Of a stretch of DNA of 64,000 bases, positions 29,725 through 39,885 are shown in pieces. The DNA lies in contig NZ_QFWG01000007.1 in the NCBI RefSeq assembly GCF_003143995.1, forward strand, positions 1 to 64,000. The letters run 5' to 3'. The number at the start of each line of letters is the position of its first letter. The stretch's first letter is position 1. A model generated the notes under the pieces. It worked only from the letters and a program-made list of their open reading frames with translations. It ran no database searches and was not told the DNA's origin. The position numbers were made by a program, and so were the translations under genes. The stretch is from Pseudoglutamicibacter cumminsii. GTDB lineage: Bacteria; Actinomycetota; Actinomycetes; Actinomycetales; Micrococcaceae.

Positions 29725-30729
29725 ATGCGTTCAATTCAGAATTCTGCGGCTCGCGCCGCCAGCCGCCCTTATGGCAGGGCATCACACCCGGGTGTTCGGC
29801 TCGCTCGCGCCTTTGTGTCGGTTCTGATGGTGAGCGCATGCTGGCTGGGCGTCACGACCACGACTTCGGGCTATTCTGCGAATGCCCGCCCTGGTGATGC
29901 GGTCGCTTATAAGTCCGTTATGCGCACTGAGGAGAACCCCGTGTATTCCGCGCGGGTCTTGGTTGCGTATGTTGAGAAAGCTCACAGCGGCGAGGACGTC
30001 ACGAAGGCCGCGCGGAGCGCATATGAACTGTTTAGCGGCGCGAAAGCGTGGGGCGGCCCGGTTTCTAACCGTGAGATGCGGCAGATCGAAGAACTCGTCG
30101 CGTCACGCAAAGCGAGCGGTCAGGCTAATGCGAAACGTGCGTCTGTGTTTTCGGGTGAGCTCATGCGGCTGGCGCTGCGCCCGCCCAAAGACACTCCACT
30201 GAACCGCGGCGATGTGGACCGGTTGATCGCGGCGTCGATTGCGTTATATGCGGCTTCCCAGAAGGCCGGCGCCCCGCCGGTGGATAACGATGCGGTAGCA
30301 GTGGTCAAGAAAGCTGCAGCTTCCGCTAAGGTCACTGACCCGGTTGCGGCTTTGGAGAAGGTCGTTGCGAAAGCACAGCCAACGGAAGCGGACCGTGCGG
30401 CCGAACTGTGGGATCGCGCTGGCGATACGTCGGCCAAGATCACCGAAGCCGCGCGCATCATCACCTACCGGACCCCAACGACCGCGAATCAACAGTGGTT
30501 CGAAGCGTCCCGCGATCTCACCTTAGGCCTCGGGAAAGCGTCCGGGCATCCGTATGCCGCCACGACCATCGGGCCCCGCGATAAGTACCTCGCTGCAGGA
30601 CCAGAAAAGCTCGTTGCCGCGAAGGCATCACTAGCACAGCCGCTGCAGCGGCTCGCGCCGCACTACGAAGGTAAGGCGCGCATCGTGCTGGTCGCTTTGG
30701 CGTTCCAGCTTGCGGGGCATACGCGCTAA
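29725..30729 (+). CDS. Secreted or membrane-anchored protein of unknown function
   Basis: 334 residues from ATG 29725. The N-terminus is basic (MRSIQNSAARAASRPYGRAS), then one hydrophobic segment (FVSVLMVSACWLGVTTTTSG, about 30-50) that could be a signal peptide or anchor. The rest is Ala/Lys-rich and helical with no Cys after the hydrophobic segment and no motif I recognise. A conserved-looking C-terminal portion (QWFEASRDLTLGLGKASGHP) might define a family. No Shine-Dalgarno is visible, so the start is uncertain. It converges on the TauE gene with overlapping stop codons. Confidence 0.65.
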   Translation: MRSIQNSAARAASRPYGRASHPGVRLARAFVSVLMVSACWLGVTTTTSGYSANARPGDAVAYKSVMRTEENPVYSARVLVAYVEKAHSGEDVTKAARSAYELFSGAKAWGGPVSNREMRQIEELVASRKASGQANAKRASVFSGELMRLALRPPKDTPLNRGDVDRLIAASIALYAASQKAGAPPVDNDAVAVVKKAAASAKVTDPVAALEKVVAKAQPTEADRAAELWDRAGDTSAKITEAARIITYRTPTTANQQWFEASRDLTLGLGKASGHPYAATTIGPRDKYLAAGPEKLVAAKASLAQPLQRLAPHYEGKARIVLVALAFQLAGHTR

Positions 30730-31526
30730 ACGAACTGGCGCACCGTGTCGGCACCGACGCTCACGATGAGCGCGGTCACCACAACCAGGAACACGATCCG
30801 CACAAAACGCGAGCCGGCCGAAACCGCCATGCGCGAACCGATATAGCCCCCGAACATGTTCGCGATGCCCAGAGCAATCCCGAGCGGCCACACAACGTGG
30901 CCGGCAGGAATGAAGAAGCACAAAGCACCGAAGTTGGTGGCCCAGTTAGCGATCTTCGCGCGCGCCGAACCGTCGAGGAACGAATAACCCAAAATCCCGA
31001 CCAACGCGATCACGAGGAAGGACCCCGTGCCCGGGCCGAGCACGCCATCGTAAAAACCGATCGCGGCGCCGATAGCCCACGCACGGCCGTGATGCTTCAT
31101 GCTCGCGTGCTTCAAAACCGTGGCCGAGCCCATGTTCTTCTTGGCGAGCGTGAAAATGAAAACCACGATGAGCGCCAACAGGATGATCGGTTTGAACACT
31201 TCGGTAGGTAGCACCGAGGCGACCACTGCCCCACCGACCGAGGCTAACCCGGCGGTCACAGCCAGGCCGAGACTCGTCGCAAGATCCGGCCGCACCCGCC
31301 GGCCATACGTGATCGCCGAGGTCGTGGTCCCGAAAATCGAGCCGACCTTATTCGTCGCCAAAGCCTGGACCGGGCTCAAACCCGGAATCAGCAACACGAC
31401 CGGCAACTGAATCAACCCGCCGCCACCGACCACCGAATCGACCCACCCCGCAAGGAAACCGGCTCCCAAAACCAACAGAATCAAGCCGATATTGAGCGCG
31501 CCAGTGTCCGTCAGGATGTAGTCCAT
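30726..31526 (-). CDS. TauE/SafE family sulfite (anion) exporter
   Basis: 266 residues with eight or so membrane helices. TauE/SafE hallmark motifs occur in duplicate: GFLAGWVDSVVGGGGLIQLPVV and GAAIGFYDGVLGPGTGSFLVIAL, plus TNKVGSIFGTTTSA and NWATNFGALCFF. Family members move sulfite, sulfonates or organic anions across the cytoplasmic membrane. Start ATG 31526 is internal to a frame open to 31583. Its TAG overlaps the stop of the convergent gene (CTAA at 30726-30729). Confidence 0.85.
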   Translation of the reverse strand: MDYILTDTGALNIGLILLVLGAGFLAGWVDSVVGGGGLIQLPVVLLIPGLSPVQALATNKVGSIFGTTTSAITYGRRVRPDLATSLGLAVTAGLASVGGAVVASVLPTEVFKPIILLALIVVFIFTLAKKNMGSATVLKHASMKHHGRAWAIGAAIGFYDGVLGPGTGSFLVIALVGILGYSFLDGSARAKIANWATNFGALCFFIPAGHVVWPLGIALGIANMFGGYIGSRMAVSAGSRFVRIVFLVVVTALIVSVGADTVRQFV

Positions 31527-31551
31527 CCCACAATGGTAAACCCGTGACACA

Positions 31552-31600
31552 CGTGTGGCCCGCCGGCACTGTCTCGCTGACAATGCCTGCGGGCCACACG
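31552..31600 (-). terminator. Terminator after proS
   Basis: A 12-bp stem, CGTGTGGCCCGC (31552-31563) with 31589-31600, extended by partly paired inner bases, 13 bp after the proS stop. Another gene on the same strand starts 26 bp further on. Confidence 0.75.
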
Positions 31601-31612
31601 CGTCAAGTGAAC

Positions 31613-33409
31613 TTAGCGGGCCGCTAGCTGCGCGACGTGTTCAACCACCGCATCGAGCGCAATGTTCTCAGCCTCGCCGGTGGCGCGGTCCTTGACCTCG
31701 ACCACGCCATCGGCCACGCCTCGGCCGACAACAACCGTGGTCGGGATGCCGATCAGCTCAGCGTCACGGAACTTGACACCCGCGGAAACCTTCGCGCGGT
31801 CATCAAGCATGACGTCCAGGCCGGCCTCATCGAGCTTGCCTGCGATGTCCTCGGCCGTCTCCGTGAGCTCATCGCCCTTACCGGCGATGATCACCACGAC
31901 ATCGGCCGGAGCAACGGCGCGCGGCCACACAAGGCCCTTGTCATCATGGTGGGCCTCAGCGATAGCGGCTACAGCGCGGGTCACGCCAACGCCGTACGAG
32001 CCCATCGTGACAACCTGCGCCTTGCCGTTCGGGTCCAGAACCTTCAGGTCAAGCGCCTCAGCGTAACGGCGGCCCAGCTGGAAGATGTGGCCCATCTCGA
32101 TACCGCGGGTCGTCTTCAGTGGACCAGAGCCATCAGGTGCCGGATCGCCGTCTTCGACCACAACAGCCTCAAGCACGCCGTCCCAGCCGAAGTCACGGCC
32201 AGCAACCAAGCCGAATACATGGTGGTCGCGGAGGTTCGCGCCGGTGATCCAGCTCGAGCCTTCAACAACGCGAGGGTCAACGAAGAACGGAACACCCGAA
32301 CGCGCCTCGCGGCCCAAGACGGCCTCGTCCTTCGACAAACCAGGGCCGATGTAGCCCTTGACGAGCTCCGGGTGACGCTCAAGGTCTTCATCCGTGGCGA
32401 CCTCAACCTGGGATTCACCGGCGATGCCCATGAGCTCGCCGATCGTCGCTTCGATGCGCTTGAGATCAGCCTGGCGGTTGCCTGGCACGCCCACCACGGC
32501 AAGCTCGCGGTCGCCGTTCGGCGTCACAACGACAAGCGCAACGCACTTGAGCGTGTCCGCGGAAGTCCACGGGGTGTCCTTCGGGTGGTTCTCGTTCGCT
32601 GCGTCAACGAGCGTTTCGATGGTCTCGCTGTTCGGGGTCAGCTCAACGTGGGCGGCTGGAGCGTTGGTGTAGTCGATCGGGTCCAGCGGCGGCGTCGTCA
32701 CGGCCTCAACGTTGGCGGCGTAACCGCCCGGAGACACCACGAACGTGTCCTCGCCCACTTCGGTTGGGTGCAGGAACTCTTCCGACTTCGAGCCACCCAT
32801 CGCACCCGCCATCGCGAACACAGGGCGGATTTCGAGGCTCAAACGCTCGAAAATCTTGAGATATGCCGCGCGGTGAGCCGCATATGCCTCGTCGAGGCCC
32901 TCCTCATCGAGGTTGAAGGAGTAGGAGTCCTTCATGATGAATTCGCGGCCGCGCAACAGGCCAGCGCGCGGGCGGGCTTCGTCGCGGTACTTGGTCTGGA
33001 TCTGGTACAGGTACACCGGCAGATCCTTATACGAGGAGTACATGTCCTTCACCAGGAGGGTGAACATTTCCTCGTGCGTTGGCGCGAGCAGGTAGTCGGC
33101 CTTGCGGCGGTCCTGCAGGCGGAAGATGTTGTCGCCGTATTCTTCCCAACGGCCCGTCGCCTCGTACGGTTCCTTGGGCAGCAGTGCCGGGAAGTGGACT
33201 TCTTGCGCGCCGATCGCGTTCATCTCTTCGCGCACAATGTTCTCGACCTTGTTCAGGACCTTGAGGCCCAGCGGCAGCCACGAGTAGATGCCCGGCGCTG
33301 CGCGGCGGATGTAGCCCGCGCGGACCAGCAGCTTGTGGCTCGCGAGCTCAGCTTCAGCTGGGTCGTCGCGCAGCGTGCGGAGGAAGAACGTTGAAAGGCG
33401 TGTTACCAC
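31613..33409 (-). CDS. proS: Prolyl-tRNA synthetase
   Basis: 598 residues from GTG 33409 (GGAGG six bases upstream). It is a class II synthetase of the bacterial type with an INS editing insert (about residues 220-400). Class II motifs seen are motif 1 [20 protein letters not shown] and motif 2 region [27 protein letters not shown], with a C-terminal anticodon-binding domain ([13 protein letters not shown]). The frame is open to 33544 but without homology there. It follows a gap of about 190 bp after the GNAT gene, partly occupied by repeats. Confidence 0.97.
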   Translation of the reverse strand: MVTRLSTFFLRTLRDDPAEAELASHKLLVRAGYIRRAAPGIYSWLPLGLKVLNKVENIVREEMNAIGAQEVHFPALLPKEPYEATGRWEEYGDNIFRLQDRRKADYLLAPTHEEMFTLLVKDMYSSYKDLPVYLYQIQTKYRDEARPRAGLLRGREFIMKDSYSFNLDEEGLDEAYAAHRAAYLKIFERLSLEIRPVFAMAGAMGGSKSEEFLHPTEVGEDTFVVSPGGYAANVEAVTTPPLDPIDYTNAPAAHVELTPNSETIETLVDAANENHPKDTPWTSADTLKCVALVVVTPNGDRELAVVGVPGNRQADLKRIEATIGELMGIAGESQVEVATDEDLERHPELVKGYIGPGLSKDEAVLGREARSGVPFFVDPRVVEGSSWITGANLRDHHVFGLVAGRDFGWDGVLEAVVVEDGDPAPDGSGPLKTTRGIEMGHIFQLGRRYAEALDLKVLDPNGKAQVVTMGSYGVGVTRAVAAIAEAHHDDKGLVWPRAVAPADVVVIIAGKGDELTETAEDIAGKLDEAGLDVMLDDRAKVSAGVKFRDAELIGIPTTVVVGRGVADGVVEVKDRATGEAENIALDAVVEHVAQLAAR

Positions 33410-33549
33410 AGGGCCTCCCCTTTCAAGGGTGTATAGGCGTGTGCAGAGTGAATCGGCAATAAGGATGCGTTGACCGGTTGAATCCGGGCACGGCTCGTGT
33501 CCAGTGTAGTCTGCGCGAGCAAACCAGCGGGACAGGCAACGCACGGTGG

Positions 33550-33615
33550 CTCACGGCGCAGGTTGATCTAGCGGTGCAGGTAGCTAGCGGCGCACGATGG
33601 TCACAGCAGGATGGT
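33550..33615. repeat. Degenerate 15-18 bp tandem units at the GNAT gene stop
   Basis: On the sense strand (reverse), the units 33601-33615 (containing the real TGA), 33584-33600, 33568-33583 and 33550-33567 each contain CC-N3-TGC and end in TGA, TAG, TAG or TGAG. Identity between neighbours is about 65-75%. They lie directly behind the GNAT gene. Confidence 0.65.
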
Positions 33616-34518
33616 CGCGAACGTCCCGGTGGTCTGGAAGCCGACTTTTTCGTAGAGGGCTCGGGCCGCGTGGTTGTAGTCGTTGACGTACAGGGTCGTG
33701 ACCGGTGCCCACGGTTGGGCTAGCTCGACGACGGCGGCCATGCGGCTTGCCGAAAGCCCTAGCCCACGCTGGTCTGGATGCATCCATACACCCTGGATTT
33801 GCGTCGCTTCCCGCGTCACGATGCCGAGTTCTGCTTTGAACCTCACCGTTGTTCCTGCGGCTCCTGGCTCCAGCATCGTGTGCCCGCACGCGAGCAACTG
33901 TTTGACGCGGGCGCGGTACGAAGCCTCGCCAACATCGAGCGGTGAATAACCAAGTTCTTCGGTGAACATCGCTACGGATGCCGGCCAGAACGCGTCGAAA
34001 TCACTCACGTAGCCTTGCCGAACAAGCCCCGAAGGTTCGATGGAGGGAGGGCCTTCGAGCGACATGAACGGCTGGGTCAGCCGCACGCTGCGCGGAGGAA
34101 ACCCGGGGCTCGTCTTGATAACGCTCCAGATCCCTTCGACCCCGGCCTTCGGGCCGAAGATCGAGGCGTAGCGTTTCCGGCTGGTCAGGATCCGCCGCCC
34201 GAACGCTTCGCCGTGTTCCCGCGCCTCATCGCCTTGATCACTTGTGACAGGAACCACGTTCGCGCCTACCCAGCACGCCGCAACCAGCGTTCCCGCATCG
34301 TCGAAGCGGCCGAGGATGCGCGCGCCAGGCAACACATCGATCTTGCCGTCCACAACATCGAGCTGTTGCTGAACAAAAGCGTGCTGCAGCGGGTTCCGCG
34401 CGATCAACGCGAGTAGCGCCGGGGCGTCCGCGTTGGTCAACGTGCGGACGCTCGGGTCCGGTGAGCGCAGATCAGCCACACGGGCTCCCGCCCGGTTCAC
34501 GATCTGCCGAATCACCAT
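33601..34518 (-). CDS. GNAT family N-acetyltransferase with DUF4081 domain
   Basis: 305 residues. The N-terminal half matches the DUF4081 type (NPLQHAFVQQQLD, GARILGRFDDAGTLVAACWVGAN). The C-terminal GNAT domain has the acetyl-CoA loop near QIQGVWMHPDQRGLGLS and the C-terminal helix NDYNHAARALYEKVGF. The substrate is unknown. This two-domain protein is a regular neighbour of ispG and proS in actinobacteria. ATG 34518 lacks a strong ribosome site, and a later GTG (33 bases on) is possible. Confidence 0.85.
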   Translation of the reverse strand: MVIRQIVNRAGARVADLRSPDPSVRTLTNADAPALLALIARNPLQHAFVQQQLDVVDGKIDVLPGARILGRFDDAGTLVAACWVGANVVPVTSDQGDEAREHGEAFGRRILTSRKRYASIFGPKAGVEGIWSVIKTSPGFPPRSVRLTQPFMSLEGPPSIEPSGLVRQGYVSDFDAFWPASVAMFTEELGYSPLDVGEASYRARVKQLLACGHTMLEPGAAGTTVRFKAELGIVTREATQIQGVWMHPDQRGLGLSASRMAAVVELAQPWAPVTTLYVNDYNHAARALYEKVGFQTTGTFATILL

Positions 34519-34547
34519 GGACTAATAGCTGCGCGCAGTGAACTGGG

Positions 34548-35705
34548 CTAGTGCACGGACACCGACGGCGATGCGCCCTCGGTTTCGTCAGCACCCATTT
34601 CTTCCGCGATGCGGTGGGCTTCCTCGAGCAGGGTCTCCACGATCTGGTCTTCAGGAACCGTGCGGATGACCTCGCCTTTGACGAAGATCTGGCCCTTACC
34701 GTTACCGGAAGCGACACCAAGGTCTGCTTCGCGAGCCTCACCTGGACCGTTGACGACGCAACCCATGACAGCGACGCGCAGCGGAACCTTGAAGTCTTTG
34801 AGGCCTTCCGTCACGTTGTTCGCAAGTTCGTACACGTCGACCTGGGCGCGGCCGCACGATGGGCAGGACACGATCTCAAGCTGGCGTGGGCGCAGGTTGA
34901 GCGACTGCAGGATCTGCTCGCCGACCTTGATCTCCTCAACAGGAGGTGCCGAAAGAGAAACGCGGATCGTGTCGCCGATGCCCTGGCTCAGCAAAGCACC
35001 GAATGCGGTCGCGGACTTGATGGTTCCCTGGAACGCAGGGCCGGCCTCGGTCACGCCCAAATGCAGTGGCCAGTCGCCCTTCTGGGCGAGCAACTCGTAG
35101 GCGCGAATCATCACGACCGGGTCGGAGTGCTTGACGGAGATACCGAAATCGTAGAAATCGTTCTCTTCGAAAAGCTCCGCTTCCATCAGCGCAGACTCCA
35201 CGAGAGCCTCAGGGGTGGCCTTGCCGTACTTCTCAAGCAGGCGCTTATCCAGCGAACCGGCGTTGATACCGATGCGGATCGGCGTCCCGTACTGCTTCGC
35301 GGCAGCGGAAATCTCAGCGACCTGGTCATCGAACTTACGGATGTTGCCCGGGTTCACACGAACAGCGCCGCAGCCCGCTTCAATGGCGGCAAATACGTAC
35401 TTTGGCTGGAAGTGAATATCAGCGATCACAGGGATCGTGGACTGCTGAGCGATAACCTTCAGCGCATCGGCGTCCTTGTCAGTTGGGCACGCGACACGCA
35501 CAATGTCACAGCCAGCGGCCGTGAGCTCAGCGATCTGCTGCAGCGTCGCGCCGATATCGTGCGTCTTCGTCGTCGTCATCGACTGCACCGTGATCGGGTG
35601 ATCCGACCCCATACCAACGTTTCCAACCATCATCTGACGGGTCTTTCGACGCGGCGCCAACGTCAATGGTGGCGGTGCAGGCATTCCCAAATTAACCGAT
35701 GACAC
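34548..35705 (-). CDS. ispG: 4-hydroxy-3-methylbut-2-enyl-diphosphate synthase
   Basis: 385 residues, the [4Fe-4S] enzyme of the non-mevalonate isoprenoid route. The N-terminal TIM barrel ([52 protein letters not shown]) and the iron-sulfur cysteines [11 protein letters not shown] and [12 protein letters not shown] are all present. GTG 35705 has GGAGGACACCTC upstream. It is downstream of the site-2 protease and dxr on the same strand; dxr feeds the same pathway. Confidence 0.96.
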   Translation of the reverse strand: MSSVNLGMPAPPPLTLAPRRKTRQMMVGNVGMGSDHPITVQSMTTTKTHDIGATLQQIAELTAAGCDIVRVACPTDKDADALKVIAQQSTIPVIADIHFQPKYVFAAIEAGCGAVRVNPGNIRKFDDQVAEISAAAKQYGTPIRIGINAGSLDKRLLEKYGKATPEALVESALMEAELFEENDFYDFGISVKHSDPVVMIRAYELLAQKGDWPLHLGVTEAGPAFQGTIKSATAFGALLSQGIGDTIRVSLSAPPVEEIKVGEQILQSLNLRPRQLEIVSCPSCGRAQVDVYELANNVTEGLKDFKVPLRVAVMGCVVNGPGEAREADLGVASGNGKGQIFVKGEVIRTVPEDQIVETLLEEAHRIAEEMGADETEGASPSVSVH

Positions 35706-35855
35706 GAGGTGTCCTCCAAGAACTCATACGTGATGGACGGATCCACTACCGAACCCGTTCAAGCCCAGGGTATACCCGCGCTCGCACGGCCAGCAGCGCA
35801 TCGTTCTGCCGTTGCCTTCTATCTTCCCATGCTTGGCGGTGGTTCTCCTGGATCG

Positions 35856-37208
35856 CTACAGCAACGAAACCGGTTTCACCAGATCCGCATAGATCAAAAT
35901 CACAGCCATCACGAGCAACAAACCGGCAACAACATACGTGACCGGCAGCATCTTCGACAGATCCACCGGACCCGGGTCTGGCCGTTTGAACAGCTTGTTG
36001 AACGCCTTTCGAACCTTCTCCCACAGCGCGCCCACGACGTGGCCACCATCCAGCGGGAGCAGCGGGATCAAATTGAACACGAACAACGCGACGTTCAACG
36101 AACCCATCAAGCTCACATAGCTCGCGATCTTGTCCTTGAGGCTCACCTGATCCAAGGACGTGATCTCGCCCGCGATGCGCCCCACGCCCACCACAGACAT
36201 CGGGCCATTCGGATCGCGTTCAGCCGGGCTAAATGCGGCCTGCGCCACACCAACAACCTTCTGCGGAAGCTGCGTCACGATACCCGAAACAGCTTTGACG
36301 TTCTCCCACACAAAACCCGGAACCTCAGTGACAGACTGCTGACGGATCTCGGCGGTGGAACCGATCCCCGCGAAGCCCACCGACTGGGTCTTAGCGGTGC
36401 CGTCTGGATTCTTCTCGACCATCCCCAGCGGCGAGACCACCGGGCGGGCCGTCTCAACCGGAACCAGCGTCGTCGTCTCTTCGACGCCATCGCGCACGTA
36501 ACCGATGCGGATCTCTTGCCCCGGGCTGGCCTTAATACGGTCCGTGAGAACCGACCAATCGGTGTCCGAAAGCTTCACACCGTCAACCGATGTGATCACG
36601 TCCCCCGGCTTCAAACCCGCCGCATACGCCGGGCCCGCCGGAGCATCCTCCGGGCACTTCTGGGCATCGCCTGCGGGGCGTGCGTTCTCGTCGTCAACCG
36701 ACTGAATGCACTGATACACCTCAGAAACTTTGGTGGTTGGCGTCGCGATCCCGAACCCCATGAGCACAATCCCGAAAAACACGAACGCCAAAATGAGGTT
36801 CATGAACGGGCCACCCAACATGATGATGATCCGCTTATACACGGGCAAGTTCAGGAACAGACGCTTCTCATCGCCGGGCTGCAGCGTCTCCGACTCGGCC
36901 TTCTTAGCCTCATCCGAAAGCTGCTGAAAAATACCGGTCCGCGTAGGCCTCTGTTTGCCGTCCTGATGCGGCGGATACATACCGATCATCGTGATGTAGC
37001 CACCCAACGGCAAAAGCTTGATGCCGTACTCCGTCTCCCCCTTGCGGAAAGAGAGCAACGTAGGCCCGAAACCCACCATGTAGCGCGGCACACGCAAACC
37101 GAACGCCTTAGCCGGCACCAAATGCCCAACCTCATGCAACGCAATCGAGATACCGATACCCACCAGCATCACTAGCGCGCCAATCACATACGCGAGAACC
37201 TGATCCAT
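35856..37208 (-). CDS. M50 site-2 protease (RseP-like)
   Basis: 450 residues. The zinc motif HEVGH (about 25-29) lies in the first membrane helix, with the second conserved stretch NLIPLLPLDGGHVVGAL near the C-terminus and a PDZ domain in the middle (GLKPGDVITSVDGVKL). It belongs to the RseP/Rip1 family, which cuts anti-sigma factors or membrane-bound regulators. ATG 37208 (or GTG 37211) is used. It lies between dxr and ispG, the common actinobacterial order. The substrate cannot be assigned. Confidence 0.92.
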   Translation of the reverse strand: MDQVLAYVIGALVMLVGIGISIALHEVGHLVPAKAFGLRVPRYMVGFGPTLLSFRKGETEYGIKLLPLGGYITMIGMYPPHQDGKQRPTRTGIFQQLSDEAKKAESETLQPGDEKRLFLNLPVYKRIIIMLGGPFMNLILAFVFFGIVLMGFGIATPTTKVSEVYQCIQSVDDENARPAGDAQKCPEDAPAGPAYAAGLKPGDVITSVDGVKLSDTDWSVLTDRIKASPGQEIRIGYVRDGVEETTTLVPVETARPVVSPLGMVEKNPDGTAKTQSVGFAGIGSTAEIRQQSVTEVPGFVWENVKAVSGIVTQLPQKVVGVAQAAFSPAERDPNGPMSVVGVGRIAGEITSLDQVSLKDKIASYVSLMGSLNVALFVFNLIPLLPLDGGHVVGALWEKVRKAFNKLFKRPDPGPVDLSKMLPVTYVVAGLLLVMAVILIYADLVKPVSLL

Positions 37209-37239
37209 CACAATCCCAACCGGTACAACCTAAACCGCG

Positions 37240-38502
37240 TCACGCCCACAGCTTGCGGGCCGCATCTCGAGCCCATGCCTCAGCGGCCAAAACACCTTCA
37301 ACGCTACGGCCATATTCCGCGGCATTCGCGTCCGCATCGTAAGCCTCAACCACCTGGGCGACGACCTCCACGATTCTACGGAAACCAATCACGCCATCGT
37401 GAAACGCGTCCACAGCTTCCTCATTCGCCGCGTTATACACAGCCATATGGGTAGGCGAGGTCTCCTGGGCCTTCTTCGCGAGCTCGACCGCCGGGAAAGC
37501 GTCGTTATCAAGCGGGAAAAACTCCCACGTATGCGCCTGCGTCCAATCCACCGGAGGGCACGCACCCGGCAAGCGGTCAGGCCAGTTCAGGCCCAACGCG
37601 ATTGGCAAACCCATGTCCGGCGGCGAGGCCTGCGCGATCGTGGAACCATCCACGAACTCAACCATCGAATGCACCACCGACTGCGGATGCACAACCGGAA
37701 CAATCCTGTCCAGGGCAACATCGAACAGCAGGTGCGCCTCAATCACCTCAAGCGCCTTATTCACCAACGTCGCCGAATTCGTGGTGACCACGCGCCCCAT
37801 GTCCCACGTAGGGTGAGCCAACGCCTGCTCCGGCGTCACATCCTCCAGCTGCTCCGCGCTCCAGCCGCGGAACGGACCGCCCGATGCGGTGATAATGAGC
37901 CGCTCAACCTCACTCCGCGCTCCTGAACGCAACGCCTGTGCGATCGCCGAATGCTCCGAATCCACCGGAACAATCTGCCCCGGAGCCGCGGCCTCCATGA
38001 CCAACCGGCCGCCAGCAACCAACGACTCCTTATTAGCTAGCGCCACCACAGAACCGACCTCAATAGCGGCCAACGTCGGCCGCAAGCCACGCGACCCCGT
38101 GACCCCATTGAGCACCACATCGACATCCGGCAAACCAGCGCACACACGCGCCGCATCCTCACCGACTATCAGCTCAGGCGTGTACTCATCGAGTCCCGCA
38201 GCATCGACCTCAACGAAACCTACGCCCGCGAGCTCAAGCCCGCCATCGCGCGCCGCCGTCTCCTTAGCCCCCGCGAGATGCAACAAGAAGCCACCACGCA
38301 CATCGTCAGCGCTCATCCCCTCAGCGCCAACCAAACCCACCACATCCGGCCGGAACGCCACCGCCTGAGCAGCCAACTCACGCACCTGCTGCCCCGCAGA
38401 AAGAGCCCGGACCACAAACCGATCCGCCGCACGCACCATCTGCGCCAAAGCCTGAGTACCAATCGACCCCGTCGAACCCACAACCACAACAGACCGAGCC
38501 AC
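37240..38502 (-). CDS. dxr: 1-deoxy-D-xylulose 5-phosphate reductoisomerase
   Basis: 420 residues from GTG 38502. The NADPH Rossmann motif VVVVGSTGSIGTQAL begins right after the start, followed by NKESLVAGG, VPVDSEHSAIAQAL and ITASGGPFRGW. It is the committing enzyme of the non-mevalonate pathway. The frame is open to 38592 but the extra residues are not conserved. The upstream region is unusually A/C-rich (38500-38560) on the plus strand. Confidence 0.95.
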   Translation of the reverse strand: MARSVVVVGSTGSIGTQALAQMVRAADRFVVRALSAGQQVRELAAQAVAFRPDVVGLVGAEGMSADDVRGGFLLHLAGAKETAARDGGLELAGVGFVEVDAAGLDEYTPELIVGEDAARVCAGLPDVDVVLNGVTGSRGLRPTLAAIEVGSVVALANKESLVAGGRLVMEAAAPGQIVPVDSEHSAIAQALRSGARSEVERLIITASGGPFRGWSAEQLEDVTPEQALAHPTWDMGRVVTTNSATLVNKALEVIEAHLLFDVALDRIVPVVHPQSVVHSMVEFVDGSTIAQASPPDMGLPIALGLNWPDRLPGACPPVDWTQAHTWEFFPLDNDAFPAVELAKKAQETSPTHMAVYNAANEEAVDAFHDGVIGFRRIVEVVAQVVEAYDADANAAEYGRSVEGVLAAEAWARDAARKLWA

Positions 38503-38690
38503 AACAAGCCCCCTCAACAACACAACAAAAGCAAAGCGCAGCGGCGCCCCTGCTAGTCTCCCACGATTAAACGCTCCATCGAGCACCCCCACCCTCCCCC
38601 GGTAAACATTTACCCAAATCCCAGGTACACCACATCTGGCCTAAAATGGGTAACCTGTACACACCGACATAAAAGCTACCCGGAGGAAAC

Positions 38691-39155
38691 ATGCGCCTGC
38701 GCCCAGTTGAACCTGCGGACCTCGAGCACTTCTTCGCTCACCAGCAGGACCCGGATGCCAACATCATGGCAGCATTCAGCGCCCGCAACCCCAGCGACCG
38801 CAGCGTCTTCGACTACCACTGGGGCCGCATGCTCCGCGACCCGAGGATCGAGGTGCGCACCATCGAACACGACGGTGAAGTAGCGGGCTCGATCGTCATG
38901 GCTTTCCACGACGACTACGCGGAACTTTCCTTCTGGACCGCCAAAGAATTCTGGAACCAGGGCGTCACCACCGCCGCCGTCGAAGCGATGCTGGAGGAGT
39001 TCCCGCAACGTCCTGTGCGTGCATCCGTGGTCTCCGACAACGTTGGAACCCACAAAATCCTCGAAGGCCGCGGCTTCAAGCAGATCGGCCAAACACAAGA
39101 CTTCTCCAACGCGCGCGAAGAAATCGTCTCCGAAGACCACTTCGAGCTCAGCTGA
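38691..39155 (+). CDS. GNAT family N-acetyltransferase
   Basis: 154 residues, MRLRPVEPADLEHFFAHQQD. A RimJ/RimL-like GNAT (Acetyltransf_3) pattern with FWTAKEFWNQGVTTAAVEAM (acetyl-CoA loop region) and SDNVGTHKILEGRGFKQIG. GGAGGAAAC precedes the ATG. The gene is alone on the plus strand between dxr and the DivIVA gene, with a 22-bp stem terminator after it. The acceptor is unknown. Confidence 0.88.
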   Translation: MRLRPVEPADLEHFFAHQQDPDANIMAAFSARNPSDRSVFDYHWGRMLRDPRIEVRTIEHDGEVAGSIVMAFHDDYAELSFWTAKEFWNQGVTTAAVEAMLEEFPQRPVRASVVSDNVGTHKILEGRGFKQIGQTQDFSNAREEIVSEDHFELS

Positions 39156-39173
39156 CGCAGCAGCTGAGCTGCT

Positions 39174-39221
39174 TAAACGCTGAGGGCCCGGCACTCCACA
39201 GTGCCGGGCCCTCAGCGTTTA
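39174..39221. terminator. Bidirectional terminator between GNAT and the DivIVA-domain gene
   Basis: A perfect 22-bp stem, 39174-39195 with 39200-39221, and a 4-base loop (CCAC). A/T-rich ends (TAAA...TTTA) provide a short U tract in both directions. Confidence 0.95.
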
Positions 39222-39250
39222 TGTCGTATTAGCGGTTCAGCATTGCCGCG

Positions 39251-39838
39251 TTAGTCGATCGCGGCCATGAGTTCGATCGTGCGATCCAAAAACGCGTCGA
39301 CTTGGTTCTCTTCGTAGCCTTCCGCGCCCTCTGCGCGGCCAAACACTGCTCGACGCACCTCGTCAACACTCAGCGGGACGTCTTCTTCGAAGTACTGGAT
39401 CAGGCGGTCACACAGCGCATCGACGTCCGCGACGTTATAAGACGGAACGTTCTTCTTCGAAGGGCGGCGGAAACGCTCACCTGGCTCACGATGCAGACGC
39501 GCACGCAGAACCATCGCAACCTGAGAAATGTTCTCGAGCCACCGGTCATGCCCCTCGGCCTCAATCAGTGCGTTCCGCTCACGGGCAGCGAACACATCCT
39601 CGAGCCGATCCAGAGCGGCATCGACTTCGCGCGGCTCATAGCCGCCCCGCACCGGGTCGAACGTCGCACGGCGGACAACGGAGCTCGTAACGACGTCCTT
39701 GTTGAGGTTGCGCGACTCGTACGTCTTGCGGGCGCGCGCCAAGAAATCCTCAACCTGCCCCGTGTCGTAACCAAAGGCGTCGTCCGCCACCCGGGTAAAC
39801 AACGTGCCAGCCATGTCGGCGTTATCCGTGTGAGGCAC
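39251..39838 (-). CDS. DivIVA-domain protein
   Basis: 195 residues. Four short DivIVA-like motifs recur: FGYDTGQVEDFL (about 22-33), GGYEPREVDAALDRL, PSYNVADVDALCDRL and EGYEENQVDAFLDRT. Each matches the N-terminal turn-helix of DivIVA/Wag31 (Y-x3-x-VD-x-FL). No long C-terminal coiled coil follows, so this is not Wag31 itself. Such proteins probably act at the membrane or division site, but that is inference. GTG 39838 has GAAGGAG seven bases upstream. Confidence 0.85.
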   Translation of the reverse strand: MPHTDNADMAGTLFTRVADDAFGYDTGQVEDFLARARKTYESRNLNKDVVTSSVVRRATFDPVRGGYEPREVDAALDRLEDVFAARERNALIEAEGHDRWLENISQVAMVLRARLHREPGERFRRPSKKNVPSYNVADVDALCDRLIQYFEEDVPLSVDEVRRAVFGRAEGAEGYEENQVDAFLDRTIELMAAID

Positions 39839-39885
39839 CGTCGCGCTCCTTCGCTAGAGGTGTGTGCATGTGAGAGTTTATCTGA

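Noticed and set aside
38676-39194. 172-residue minus-strand frame over the GNAT gene
   Set aside because: Antisense shadow; the plus-strand gene has GGAGGAAAC and GNAT motifs.
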